Positions 16,280 through 23,686 of a stretch of 28,115 bases of DNA are shown in pieces (within the stretch, counting starts at the first letter, position 1; each line of letters begins with the position of its first letter). This DNA comes from a virus. Location of the stretch: IMG/VR virus record IMGVR_UViG_3300017598_001040, positions 1-28,115 of that record; one strand, written 5' to 3'. The translations under genes were made by a program, and so were the position numbers. The notes under the pieces were generated by a model. It ran no database searches. It was not told the DNA's origin and saw only the letters and a program-made list of their open reading frames with translations.

Positions 16280-17196
16280 GCTCTTCCGCACTCCTCCCTT
16301 ACCGGACAAAACCTGGCCCTATAGCTGCTCAACTTGGAAGTCTCACAGTGGCTATCCATCGGAGGCAGCCACTTAGGATACTCCTTCATTCCTCTAACAT
16401 AGGCCCCCAGTTTCGCCCTTATCCTCAACACCAAAGCCTCATCTCTCTTCACCGGAAACATCTTCACCGGAATCTGATCTGTGTGCTCCTTCTTAGACAC
16501 GTACAGAATATAGCCAACATTTCTGTCAACATCTATCGGTAAGCTTTTATCAAACTCGCTCCCCCACATGTACGTCTGCACCTGCCAGACATGAGCTATC
16601 AGAGGAGCTGCCAGTGACGGGAACATTTCCCCTGAGATAGATTTCAGCTCACATACCCGAAACACCTTATTAGTCTTCTCCCAAAACATGTCCGGGTGGC
16701 CGGTCACTATCAACGGTTCTCTAACTTTCATGTAATGCTCGTGGTAAAACGTGGCTGTTTTCTTCGCGCCACAGTGCTCGCACGGACGTCGTGGTGGTCC
16801 GCCAAAATATCTTACTCGTCCACAGGCGCTACACTTCCACCATCCTCGTCTCCGGCTCCCGAATACATCCGGCGTGTTCTGCATCCAAAAATGGATAGCG
16901 TTCCCTATCCCAAACGTCACTCTGTCTTTGAAGGACTCCCACTGCTTCTTCTCCCTCTTATAAATCGTGCCTAACACATGCATTCTAATACAGGCACCGT
17001 AAAGAGAGGAAGCACGTGGCCCTCCTATTCTCATTTTCTCAACCTCTGTCTGCAGTTCAACAACATTCGCAGCTATGGCATTCGGATTGCCGCTCCTCTC
17101 CACATCATCAAGATCAATTTTTCTCTCGACTGGGCGTCCTATTCGTACTATTCTTCTTGCAAAAGACACGACTCTCCTTTCAGCAGTAAAAAACAT
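16222..17196 (-). CDS. Cas4/RecB-like PD-(D/E)XK exonuclease with zinc ribbon
   Basis: The 324 residues hold a RecB-family nuclease core: FGIGNAIHFWM (95-105), VTGHPDMFWE (164-173, catalytic Asp169), VCELKSIS (181-188, E183-x-K185) and WQVQTYMW (204-211, the Q-x-x-x-Y motif). A zinc ribbon with CSAC (122-125) and CEHC (139-142) is inserted before the active site. Cys69 in the early YGACIRMH segment and Cys284, Cys297 and Cys303 near the end are spaced as in Cas4/AddB enzymes that hold a 4Fe-4S cluster. It is expected to degrade or process DNA ends during replication-recombination. The start has GAGGAA about 11 nt upstream. No CRISPR array or cas1/cas2 is nearby. Confidence 0.82.
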   Translation of the reverse strand: MFFTAERRVVSFARRIVRIGRPVERKIDLDDVERSGNPNAIAANVVELQTEVEKMRIGGPRASSLYGACIRMHVLGTIYKREKKQWESFKDRVTFGIGNAIHFWMQNTPDVFGSRRRGWWKCSACGRVRYFGGPPRRPCEHCGAKKTATFYHEHYMKVREPLIVTGHPDMFWEKTNKVFRVCELKSISGEMFPSLAAPLIAHVWQVQTYMWGSEFDKSLPIDVDRNVGYILYVSKKEHTDQIPVKMFPVKRDEALVLRIRAKLGAYVRGMKEYPKWLPPMDSHCETSKLSSYRARFCPVREECGRAWRKESTTAKRKTGRSSGK

Positions 17197-17222
17197 CGTG
17201 GCCGAATTCCTCGAACCAATTT

Positions 17223-17723
17223 TCAGCTTTCATTTTCCTCACCCTTGTCGGGAAAAAAATCTCCGTGCACAACCCATGGCACTACCAGCAATGGGGCCTC
17301 CGGATACTGGCTACGAAACATCGCCAACTTCTTCTTCTGGCCGAGCCCCCATTTCCCCTTAGTCTCACAAAATACTCCATGCTGCGAGAGGAAAAAATCC
17401 GGCATGTACGTCTTTGTATTACCTACAAAGAAGCCGAACCTCTCATAATCCCACAAGATTGCTTGGCTCGTCAAAAAATCCGCAAATACCCTCTCATACA
17501 TCGACCTGAACAGCGGCTGATCTTTTCTATCATCCCACAGTGTTACCGCCCTCTCAATTGCCAGCTTGCCCGGATTCACTCTGAAATTCTTATCAAGGTG
17601 GCGATCAAGCCAACGTAAAAGACAAGACTTCGAACAAACAAAATCTCCGGCATCCAGCAACTTCCATTGATCTGTCGGGATGATATGCAAGCGCTTGCAA
17701 ACAGAGCAACTATGATGGGGCAT
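17223..17723 (-). CDS. T7-endonuclease-I/TnsA-like nuclease with N-terminal zinc finger
   Basis: The frame is open further upstream, but the ATG at 17723 has GGGAGG 6-7 nt before it and begins the recognisable protein (166 residues). Residues 1-40 form a zinc finger with SCSVC (5-9) and VCSKSC (29-34). The nuclease part shows MYERVFADFL (Glu77), YMPDFFL (Asp109), FCETKGKW (Glu120, Lys122) and LLVVPW, the E-x-n-D-x-n-ExK arrangement of T7 endonuclease I and related resolvases. It overlaps the end of the HNH-like gene. A palindrome at 17686-17699 encodes CKRLH within the zinc finger. It probably cuts branched DNA. Confidence 0.75.
   Translation of the reverse strand: MPHHSCSVCKRLHIIPTDQWKLLDAGDFVCSKSCLLRWLDRHLDKNFRVNPGKLAIERAVTLWDDRKDQPLFRSMYERVFADFLTSQAILWDYERFGFFVGNTKTYMPDFFLSQHGVFCETKGKWGLGQKKKLAMFRSQYPEAPLLVVPWVVHGDFFPDKGEENES
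17686..17699. promoter_or_regulatory. Dispersed palindrome, copy 4 (TGCAAGCGCTTGCA)
   Basis: An exact 14-bp copy lies inside the early codons of the zinc-finger nuclease gene, read as TGC AAG CGC TTG CAT (CKRLH). This is a different reading frame from the copies at 4529 and 20212, which argues for conservation as DNA. It is an operator-like site by inference. Confidence 0.75.
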
Positions 17724-18105
17724 CTCGTGCCTCCCTTCTTTTCCTTCGGTCATACGAATTGAGGCAACTTCTATGGTACGCTCGACTTCCTCGTACATGC
17801 ATATTCTCTGGATCATCATACTCCTTGCAAAAGACACACCTCATCCAGCCAGCACACCCACAGGCCTCAATAGCTCTTGCTCTACGGTGCAGCAACATAT
17901 GATAGGCCTGATCTTCACATACAACTAACTGATCTCCCGTAAAGTGGTGGACCACAGCAGCTTCCGGCAGACGTCTTACGAGTGCATCTTCTGCCATAAC
18001 AACATACAACCGCGCCTGCTCACCATTCAGTCTTGTAACATATCTCCGGTTCCCAAGTCTGGCTCTCGCAGCGGCTGGCCTCTTGCTTCCTCTTCGTATA
18101 GGCAC
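17710..18105 (-). CDS. HNH-type, Cys/His-rich phage protein
   Basis: The preferred start is a GTG at 18105 that overlaps the recA-like stop (TAGTG) and is preceded by AAAGGAGAGG 8 nt upstream, giving 131 residues. Longer starts inside the recA-like gene (ATG 18168, GTG 18180) have weaker sites. The core AAVVHHFTGDQLVVCEDQAYHMLLHRR (around 49-75) looks like an HNH finger, with His53-His54, His69 and His73. It is followed by cysteine pairs (Cys82, Cys84, Cys90-x2-Cys93) and YHRSC (110-114), a second zinc knuckle common beside phage HNH domains. It may be a nuclease or only a DNA-binding zinc protein. The basic C-terminus supports nucleic-acid contact. Confidence 0.65.
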   Translation of the reverse strand: MPIRRGSKRPAAARARLGNRRYVTRLNGEQARLYVVMAEDALVRRLPEAAVVHHFTGDQLVVCEDQAYHMLLHRRARAIEACGCAGWMRCVFCKEYDDPENMHVRGSRAYHRSCLNSYDRRKRREARDAPS

Positions 18106-19232
18106 TACTTCAACCTCTCCTTTGCACGTTCTATAATCTCTCTCTGCGTCCGCATGTATTCTGGCCATTTCTTCTTCCACAAGTTCTTAATGTCTTCTAA
18201 CTTCTTTGCCGAAAAGTCAAAATACTTCCACTTCGTCCCAGCCTTCTCCACAATTTGGTACTCTTTGGCATACGTCATCACCGTGCTAAAATCATCGATC
18301 ATCCCTTTCTTCACTCCCAACTCTGGAATCTTCTCAAGGACTCTAACATACTCTCCGATGCCTGACATTGTCAGCACCTTTCTCTTCTTCACCGAAAAAG
18401 AATGCCGATGCGCTCTATCGAACGATCGGCTTCCATCTACGTACTTGGCATCGATTCCAGTTTTTACCAGAGCCTTCTTCACACATCTCAGCAGAAGACT
18501 AAATTCGTGTTGCAGGCCCTGCCCCCCTGGCATCGTCTCCGGGTCTCCGAACATCTGTCCTATCTTGATTCTTCTTTGATTCGTGAAAATAACCAAACAC
18601 GGATGCCCCCGTTTTCTCTCTCGTATCAGCCTCTGCTTCAGCTTACGGACCATCCTCGTTATCATGAGCGGCTGCTGCCCTATGAATTTACTCTCTTCAG
18701 CTGCTTCCATTTCAGCTGCAGGTGACATCGCTGCCAACGAGTCTACGACAACAAGGCCACAATCATCAGCCCGCAGGGCCGAGTCAGCTATATTAACATG
18801 CTGTTCTCCATAATCTGCAAGGCCCACAACATACTTCGCTGGGTCAGCGCCTACAGCTTCGGCCCACTCCTTATCTAACGTACCCTCTACGTCTCCCCAA
18901 TAAGCTTTCATCTCAATCGGTTTCGTTGAGCAGGTACAGAATTCAAGGAGATTCATGCATCTCCAGCAAATACTCTGGCACATTCTGACAGCATTTATTG
19001 CCAGCGTCGTCTTACCTCCAGTAAACGGCCCCCAGAAACACGACGTACCATGAACCGGACACCCGCCACCTATCGCAAAATCAACCGAGAATACTCCAGT
19101 AGGCAGCCTCGGCGGGTCCTTCGGTAGCCCCGAACCCAGAAACATCGTGCCAGGGCCACACAATTCATTCGTCTGCTTAATGACGTGTTCCAGCTTGACG
19201 GAGTCGCTACTTTCCGTCTTTTTCTTCGTCAT
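18105..19232 (-). CDS. RecA-type recombinase
   Basis: The 375-residue strand-exchange ATPase has an N-terminal LPTGVFSVDFAIGGG segment (43-57), Walker A GPFTGGKT (68-75), Walker B LVVVDSLAAMSP (160-171), and the IFTNQR...MPGGQGL region (215-240) equivalent to motif IV and loop L2 of RecA. A five-cysteine insert lies right after Walker A (Cys85, 89, 92, 99, 101), which could bind zinc and is not usual in bacterial RecA. The C-terminal part differs from host RecA and is basic. It overlaps the upstream gene by ATGA and the downstream HNH-like gene by TAGTG. It would serve phage recombination-dependent replication and repair. Confidence 0.9.
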   Translation of the reverse strand: MTKKKTESSDSVKLEHVIKQTNELCGPGTMFLGSGLPKDPPRLPTGVFSVDFAIGGGCPVHGTSCFWGPFTGGKTTLAINAVRMCQSICWRCMNLLEFCTCSTKPIEMKAYWGDVEGTLDKEWAEAVGADPAKYVVGLADYGEQHVNIADSALRADDCGLVVVDSLAAMSPAAEMEAAEESKFIGQQPLMITRMVRKLKQRLIRERKRGHPCLVIFTNQRRIKIGQMFGDPETMPGGQGLQHEFSLLLRCVKKALVKTGIDAKYVDGSRSFDRAHRHSFSVKKRKVLTMSGIGEYVRVLEKIPELGVKKGMIDDFSTVMTYAKEYQIVEKAGTKWKYFDFSAKKLEDIKNLWKKKWPEYMRTQREIIERAKERLK

Positions 19233-19546
19233 TCCTCAATCTCCTTCGTCAGTCTTTCCACTTCACCGTCTATCAGCGCATCACCAAGATCTGACAAGTT
19301 ATGAAAAACATCAACCATCTCCTCTTTATAGCAGGGTGAATTCAACATGACATCTACTTTCACCCATTTTCCATCGCCAGCTTCAAATGAGGTTCCGAAC
19401 TTCACACCCACATGGGCAGGCTCGGTAACAAACGGACGTATTTTAATCCTCTTCGACTTTCTCTTGGTCTTGCCAAGAACCGTCGATGTTACATCAACCG
19501 TTGCTTCCTGCTGCCCTACTTTCTTCGTCGTCTTCCTCTCTGTCAT
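19229..19546 (-). CDS. Conserved-looking small phage protein upstream of recA-like gene
   Basis: The true start is likely the ATG at 19546, with GGAGGG 5-6 nt upstream, inside the MerR-like gene; the frame is also open further upstream. The 105-residue protein has a basic N-terminus (MTERKTTKK, KTKRKSKRIKIRPF) and a beta-rich middle (HVGVKFGTSFEAGDGKWVKV) followed by DVMLNSPCYKEEMVDVF. I recall similar RPFVT...VDVM...PCY...EE proteins next to phage recombination genes, but no function is established that I can name. The ATGA overlap with the recA-like gene suggests a dedicated partner, for example a loader or modulator. Confidence 0.65.
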   Translation of the reverse strand: MTERKTTKKVGQQEATVDVTSTVLGKTKRKSKRIKIRPFVTEPAHVGVKFGTSFEAGDGKWVKVDVMLNSPCYKEEMVDVFHNLSDLGDALIDGEVERLTKEIEE

Positions 19547-19964
19547 ATTCCCTCCATTTCTTGTGTAAAACAGCTCCAACCTGAGCCAGACATTCAAACT
19601 CTCTTCTATCCCACCTTCTGAACGTATGCTGTAAAAGATTCGCCTGCTCCCGCGTGTAAAGTCTCCAACCTCTGGCATTGAACTGAGTCGGTGTCGGGAT
19701 AACCCCTAATCTGTGATACTCTCTCACCATATAGATGCTTCTCCTTATCATCCGGGCAATTCTTCCAATCGTAAGATACCGGACTCCGGCAGTAGAAATT
19801 ATCATCATACGATCTGCTCTCGAATCCTTTGCACGACTCCTCTGGTAATCACGGGCGGCCTTCTTCACCTTCTCTCTATGCTCTTCGTCGTACCAGTACC
19901 TCTCCTTCTTCCGCTTCCGTATCTTATCCCTTTTTATCTGATAATATAGTTGATAATAATTCAT
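19494..19964 (-). CDS. MerR-type helix-turn-helix protein
   Basis: The 156-residue protein has a very basic N-terminus (KRDKIRKRKKERYWYDEEHR, residues 11-30), followed by a MerR-like winged HTH at about 62-115: YLTIGRIARMIRRSIYMVREYHRLGVIPTP and then GWRLYTREQANLLQHTF. In MerR proteins this domain binds DNA; effector and dimerisation regions are missing or reduced here. It could be a regulator or a DNA-recognition adaptor for replication. It overlaps the UvsW-like gene by 4 nt and the next gene by about 50 nt. MerR operators differ in design from the dispersed palindrome, so it is not an obvious partner of that site. Confidence 0.75.
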   Translation of the reverse strand: MNYYQLYYQIKRDKIRKRKKERYWYDEEHREKVKKAARDYQRSRAKDSRADRMMIISTAGVRYLTIGRIARMIRRSIYMVREYHRLGVIPTPTQFNARGWRLYTREQANLLQHTFRRWDRREFECLAQVGAVLHKKWREYDREEDDEESRAAGSNG

Positions 19965-21370
19965 CGTACAACCCTGATGTCGAGTCCTTTACCTTTGTAA
20001 TGCTTCCGTCTGCTGCTTGCCCAGTTAAGGGTGTCTCTGTAAAACGTATCTACAATATCCACAACTATTGGCTGCTTCTTGCCTTCTACAAAACGCTCAA
20101 TCCTCCCCTTAGACTGCTCCACACTCGACTGCGGTGTAGCATACAGCAGGCCTGCCAGTTCTGGAATATCCGTCCCCAGGGAAATCATTCCGTATGTAGC
20201 AAGAATGACTTTGCAAGCGCTTGCAACACGATCTCGTTCTCCCTGCGACACCTTTCGATACGTCTGCTTCATCTTCCCCGCCCTGTCTCTCTTCTTCTTC
20301 GTTGGAATACGACTAACATAAAGGCCGGTGTCGGATCTCGGAATCCCCTGCCTCGCTTCTAACATATCCCTCAGCAACATCAGCTGCTTCGTCCTATCCG
20401 CAAGAACCAGGATCTTCCGATCCGAGTTATACATCATTTTGATCCATCTACACAGCATCAGGTTTCGTCCTGGGCTGGTGGCAAGTCTTGAAATCAACAT
20501 TCCCCTTCTGTTCATCTTTTTACTCGATGGATAAACGAATCCAGAATCCTCTGGCCACATTACCATCAAGACCTTCGCCCTCATTCTTTTTCCACCTTTA
20601 CCATGGATCAGTGTCTGGCCTATATGCTTCTCGAATACTGCTTCCAGACCGTCCCCTCTTTTAAGCGTTGCCGAGGCTCCTATTCTAAACTTCGCCGGAA
20701 ACATCGCTGCCACTGTTGAAAATGTCTGAGGCGGAACCGACCTGTCGACCTCATCAAATATCACGCAACCAAAGTGCTTCTTGAACTCAGGGCCAAAGCG
20801 GTCAAGGGCAAGTGTATGAACCAGGCCTATCATCACCTTTCTATGCTTCCAGTCCGCATCCACAGAACCGTCCATCACAAAGCCGATATCCTTCAGCTTC
20901 AAATTACTATGATTCATCAATCTATCATGCCACTGGTGAGTGAGATTCGACCTTGGAACGACTACCAGGACCGTTGTGCCCAGGATAGACATCATCTTGA
21001 TCAGACAGACAGTCTTGCCAAAGCCAGGCGGAGCCTCCAGAATAAACCCAGTTCGGCCACGCTGTCGCATCAAACTGAACTGAGCTATCACCTTCTCCTG
21101 CCCCGGCCAGAATTCAGACCGGAATCCAATCTCAGCAGGCTTCCCGTCAATCTGGTGGTCTAACACCTCATCTGCGACCAGCTTCGGATCACGGTAAAAA
21201 TACCTTGGAACTCCAAACCATTTTTTATTCGAATCGTCGAAAAGCTCAACCTCAGTTCTGTCTTCCCACTTACTTCTAACAGTCAGCATCCGTTTGGCTG
21301 ATTCAACACTTTTCAACTCGGCTCTCGGAATCCACAGATAATTCGTTAATGCTACTTTGCTGTACGCCAC
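19961..21370 (-). CDS. UvsW-like superfamily 2 DNA helicase
   Basis: This 469-residue ATP-dependent helicase is of the type that remodels branched DNA and R-loops in recombination-dependent phage replication. The motifs in order are: WPGQEKVIAQF (88-98, Q-like region), LEAPPGFGKT (111-120, motif I), VVVPRSNLTHQW (136-147, Ia), VIFDEVDR (203-210, motif II, DEVD), GASATLKRGDG (231-241, motif III), and in the second RecA domain ILVLADRTKQL and ILATYGMISLGTDIPELAGLLYA, then QSKGRIERF (motif VI). Translation starts at GTG (21370) after AAAGGGG. A palindrome lies in the motif V region (20212-20225). Confidence 0.88.
   Translation of the reverse strand: MAYSKVALTNYLWIPRAELKSVESAKRMLTVRSKWEDRTEVELFDDSNKKWFGVPRYFYRDPKLVADEVLDHQIDGKPAEIGFRSEFWPGQEKVIAQFSLMRQRGRTGFILEAPPGFGKTVCLIKMMSILGTTVLVVVPRSNLTHQWHDRLMNHSNLKLKDIGFVMDGSVDADWKHRKVMIGLVHTLALDRFGPEFKKHFGCVIFDEVDRSVPPQTFSTVAAMFPAKFRIGASATLKRGDGLEAVFEKHIGQTLIHGKGGKRMRAKVLMVMWPEDSGFVYPSSKKMNRRGMLISRLATSPGRNLMLCRWIKMMYNSDRKILVLADRTKQLMLLRDMLEARQGIPRSDTGLYVSRIPTKKKRDRAGKMKQTYRKVSQGERDRVASACKVILATYGMISLGTDIPELAGLLYATPQSSVEQSKGRIERFVEGKKQPIVVDIVDTFYRDTLNWASSRRKHYKGKGLDIRVVR
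20212..20225. promoter_or_regulatory. Dispersed palindrome, copy 5 (TTGCAAGCGCTTGCAA)
   Basis: A perfect 16-bp palindrome (20211-20226) lies inside the UvsW-like gene, read as GTT GCA AGC GCT TGC AAA (VASACK), the third of the three reading frames used by intragenic copies. It is operator-like by inference. Confidence 0.78.
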
Positions 21371-21385
21371 TTGGCCCCTTTAAAC

Positions 21386-22120
21386 TTAGAGTAGATCGTC
21401 AATCGATCGAGCTTCGCCTTCATCTTTTTCATCCTCTTCCTCTGGCTCTTTCGTCTTTTTGCTTTTTCCTTCATCTTCATCTTCATCCTCAGCCCCAACA
21501 GGAGCCGCAGCTCCGACCAACTTCCTCAGCTCCTTGGCCTCTTTTGGCTCGAACTCTTTTTCGTAGTCAAAGGGCTCCAGATCGTCAAGCTGAAGGCCGC
21601 CCAGCTGCTTCTTTGTCAGCCTCTTGAGAAACTCGAAATCTTCTCCGGTATTACATTCGGTGGAGCCTGATCCTCTCGCAAGCTCATACGCACAATACTT
21701 CAAATCATCCTCACGCCTCTCCAGCTGCTTCAGCAGTCTTTGCCTGGCTCTACCTTTTGCAACGAACAACATCTTCTGATTCTGATGGACTCCGCCGTCA
21801 CTGTCTTTCCATTTCTTGTGACTGATAACAGTTGCCACAGCCACATAAGACGGGTTGTCGCCTGCCTCACACAATGGGCATGTATCAACGTCCTTAATGC
21901 AGGTAAAGAAATTATTAAACCGGCCTTGCAGTTTCAAATTGTGCTCCCAACAGAAAAACTTCGGACTGTCCAGAAACGTCAATTTCGCAGATGAATCATA
22001 ATCAAGCCAGAATCTCATTGGCCCCCTTGCGTCTCTCCTCGCCTTTGCCTGGTCGTCTACTTTCCGCGACTCATCTATCCCCTTTTTTCCTGTTACAAAC
22101 CACGACTTTTTCTTTGCCAT
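21386..22120 (-). CDS. Phage single-stranded DNA-binding protein
   Basis: This 244-residue protein protects single-stranded DNA at the replication fork. The N-terminus MAKKKSWFVTGKKG is typical of a family of Gram-positive phage SSBs. A zinc site is suggested by FFCWEH (56-60), FFTC (71-74) and CPLC (81-84). An OB-type core covers about 35-125. The last 50 residues form a Glu/Asp-rich tail ending ARSIDDLL, like the protein-recruiting tails of gp32 and bacterial SSB. AAGGGAG precedes the ATG and a separate strong promoter stands just upstream, as expected for a protein needed in large amounts. Confidence 0.85.
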   Translation of the reverse strand: MAKKKSWFVTGKKGIDESRKVDDQAKARRDARGPMRFWLDYDSSAKLTFLDSPKFFCWEHNLKLQGRFNNFFTCIKDVDTCPLCEAGDNPSYVAVATVISHKKWKDSDGGVHQNQKMLFVAKGRARQRLLKQLERREDDLKYCAYELARGSGSTECNTGEDFEFLKRLTKKQLGGLQLDDLEPFDYEKEFEPKEAKELRKLVGAAAPVGAEDEDEDEGKSKKTKEPEEEDEKDEGEARSIDDLL

Positions 22121-22147
22121 CTTTTTCTCCCTTCTTTTTTAGCGTTC

Positions 22148-22176
22148 ATGATAACATAGCTTTTGTCTTTCGTCAA
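22148..22176 (-). promoter_or_regulatory. Sigma-70/sigma-A promoter of the SSB gene
   Basis: On the minus strand, TTGACG (22171-22176) and TATCAT (22148-22153) are separated by 17 bp, with TG at the extended -10. The -35 box starts 1-2 bp after the primase stop codon. It should start transcription near 22141, in the 57-nt gap before the SSB gene. Confidence 0.75.
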
Positions 22177-22177
22177 T

Positions 22178-23203
22178 TTAAAATTTCCTCTTTCTCCTCA
22201 GCACATCATCCAGCGAATCCCGGTCGTGTAAATCACCGGCATCCTTACACCTCTTTCCGTCTTTTTTTCTTGCCACATCCCATCTTAGCTGCCACATCTC
22301 CGCAGTGTTGCCTATTCTGTCTGAGATACGGGCATGTGCAAACTCACCCGCCTTATCAGCATCGAACCCCAACCACAACGTCTCTCCTGCCAGGGCATCG
22401 ATCTGTTTATCCGTAAGGTTACTGGTCGTCGCGGCTACTACGTTTGGCCGTCCCAACGCTATCAGCCTCATGGCATCTAATTCTCCCTCTACCAAAATCA
22501 CTGGCTCTGTCCATTCAATGTTGTGCATGTTAAACCAGACACCCACATCTTTCAGGCTCGGAAAATCAATATCTACTCCTGATACATCAGCATTCACAGT
22601 CCACATCGTCTTCGACTTCCGCAATCGCTCCCGCAGGTAATAAATACTCCCAAGGATATTCGTCAGCGGGAACACTAACGCCGAGTTATCCGTATCCAAT
22701 CTTACACCGCACATATTCGCCACCCACTCAGGGATGCCTCTCTCTCTTTCCAAAAAAGCTATACAACGTTTCTTCTCGTATCCCCGTTGTGCCTGTAAAA
22801 GCGGGTACAACTTCAACAGCTTTGGCGGCAGCGGCTTCACCTTCTTCTTCTCTCTAATTCGAAGCCACCCATCCGGCGTCGTCTTCTTTGGCTTTCCGCT
22901 ATCATGGTTTTCATACTTTGCAAATATGCCAGCAGCCTCGTGCGGGTACGCTCCAGACATCAACCATATATTATGAAGTAACCTCGATAGATCACGAACC
23001 TCAAACGTGCAACCAAAACAGTAGTAAACCGACCTCCTTTCTTCGTCGATTGCAATACCAAAACTCGGATGAACGTCAACACCTCCTGCATGCATCCACG
23101 CTGCCATCGGACATTGACTATTCACCCATTTGTCACCTACACGGACACTCTCCATGTCAACGTCAAGTGCTCTTAAAAATTTCAGTATGCCCTCTTCGTT
23201 CAT
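22178..23203 (-). CDS. DnaG-type DNA primase (zinc finger plus TOPRIM)
   Basis: The enzyme makes RNA primers for lagging-strand synthesis. Starting at the ATG at 23203 (GGAGAAGGA upstream, ATGA overlap with the previous stop) it has 341 residues, shorter than host DnaG. A CHC2-like zinc finger covers about 31-65: CPMAAWMH, HPSFGI, YYCFGC. The TOPRIM catalytic core follows: VILVEGELDAMRL (Glu239), LWLGFDADKAGEF (Asp281, Asp283) and KDAGDL near the end. The frame stays open upstream of 23203, but that part has no domain and overlaps the zinc-ribbon gene. It sits beside dnaB-like and SSB genes, forming a phage replisome. Confidence 0.88.
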   Translation of the reverse strand: MNEEGILKFLRALDVDMESVRVGDKWVNSQCPMAAWMHAGGVDVHPSFGIAIDEERRSVYYCFGCTFEVRDLSRLLHNIWLMSGAYPHEAAGIFAKYENHDSGKPKKTTPDGWLRIREKKKVKPLPPKLLKLYPLLQAQRGYEKKRCIAFLERERGIPEWVANMCGVRLDTDNSALVFPLTNILGSIYYLRERLRKSKTMWTVNADVSGVDIDFPSLKDVGVWFNMHNIEWTEPVILVEGELDAMRLIALGRPNVVAATTSNLTDKQIDALAGETLWLGFDADKAGEFAHARISDRIGNTAEMWQLRWDVARKKDGKRCKDAGDLHDRDSLDDVLRRKRKF

Positions 23204-23436
23204 TCCTTCTTCTCCGCGTCTCCAGCTATCTTGGCATCTAAAAACTTCTTCACATAAACCAAGCCGCCGCAGGCCGGGCACTGCCCTTTTGCCCCAGTCT
23301 CTGGATACTTTTCTTCCGTGCCTTTGTCCAACACCTGGTCCGCGCCAAAAAACCTTCCACAACTATCGCACTCCAAGGTCTCGTCTCCAACATCCCGGCC
23401 CGCAATGTCTTTCATTTCGACAGTCTTTTCCTCCAT
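23200..23436 (-). CDS. Nested in-frame internal start encoding the zinc ribbon alone
   Basis: An ATG at 23436, in the same frame as the larger gene, is preceded by AAAGGAGGTGAACAAT, the strongest kind of ribosome binding site in this window (AGGAGGTGA, 6 nt spacing). It would produce a 78-residue protein consisting only of the acidic linker and the zinc ribbon (CDSCG and CPACG). Both products may be made, or the upstream half may be a separate remnant fused by loss of a stop. The upstream start also has a good site, so two products seem likely. Confidence 0.45.
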   Translation of the reverse strand: MEEKTVEMKDIAGRDVGDETLECDSCGRFFGADQVLDKGTEEKYPETGAKGQCPACGGLVYVKKFLDAKIAGDAEKKE

Positions 23437-23673
23437 ATTGTTCACCTCCTTTCGTTCTAAAATTTCTGCCACGTCTTGGATACACTCCAACATCTCGATC
23501 ATGCCATCTATCATATCGGCATCCCGTCTATTCGTAGTCGCATCTGCATTACTTCTCGGCATCAGCTTACTCTCCGCGTACAGCCACTCCTTTTGCCTCT
23601 GGAGCAGCCCCATATCTATTACCAACGGATGCCAGTCTCCGGCATTTCCTGCCCACAACGTCAACTTCTCCAC
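23200..23673 (-). CDS. Unknown protein with C-terminal zinc ribbon
   Basis: The best start is a GTG at 23673 with AAAAGGAGG 5-6 nt upstream, giving 157 residues. The N-terminal half (residues 1-75) is helical: LQRQKEWLYAESKLM and MIDGMIEMLECIQDVAEILE. The C-terminal half has two cysteine knuckles, ECDSCGRFFG and GQCPACGGLVY, a zinc ribbon. Between them lies an internal in-frame ATG with a near-perfect ribosome binding site (see the entry at 23200-23436). It lies between dnaB-like and primase genes, so it may be a primosome accessory; the function is unknown. A palindrome lies just upstream of its ribosome binding site. Confidence 0.7.
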   Translation of the reverse strand: MEKLTLWAGNAGDWHPLVIDMGLLQRQKEWLYAESKLMPRSNADATTNRRDADMIDGMIEMLECIQDVAEILERKEVNNMEEKTVEMKDIAGRDVGDETLECDSCGRFFGADQVLDKGTEEKYPETGAKGQCPACGGLVYVKKFLDAKIAGDAEKKE

Positions 23674-23686
23674 GCCATCCTCCTTT

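Noticed and set aside
4529-17699. Near-equal spacing of palindromes (4901 and 4904 bp between copies 1-2 and 3-4)
   Set aside because: The other intervals are 3352, 2526, 3475, 1703 and 1499 bp, so there is no regular period; the two similar values are probably chance.
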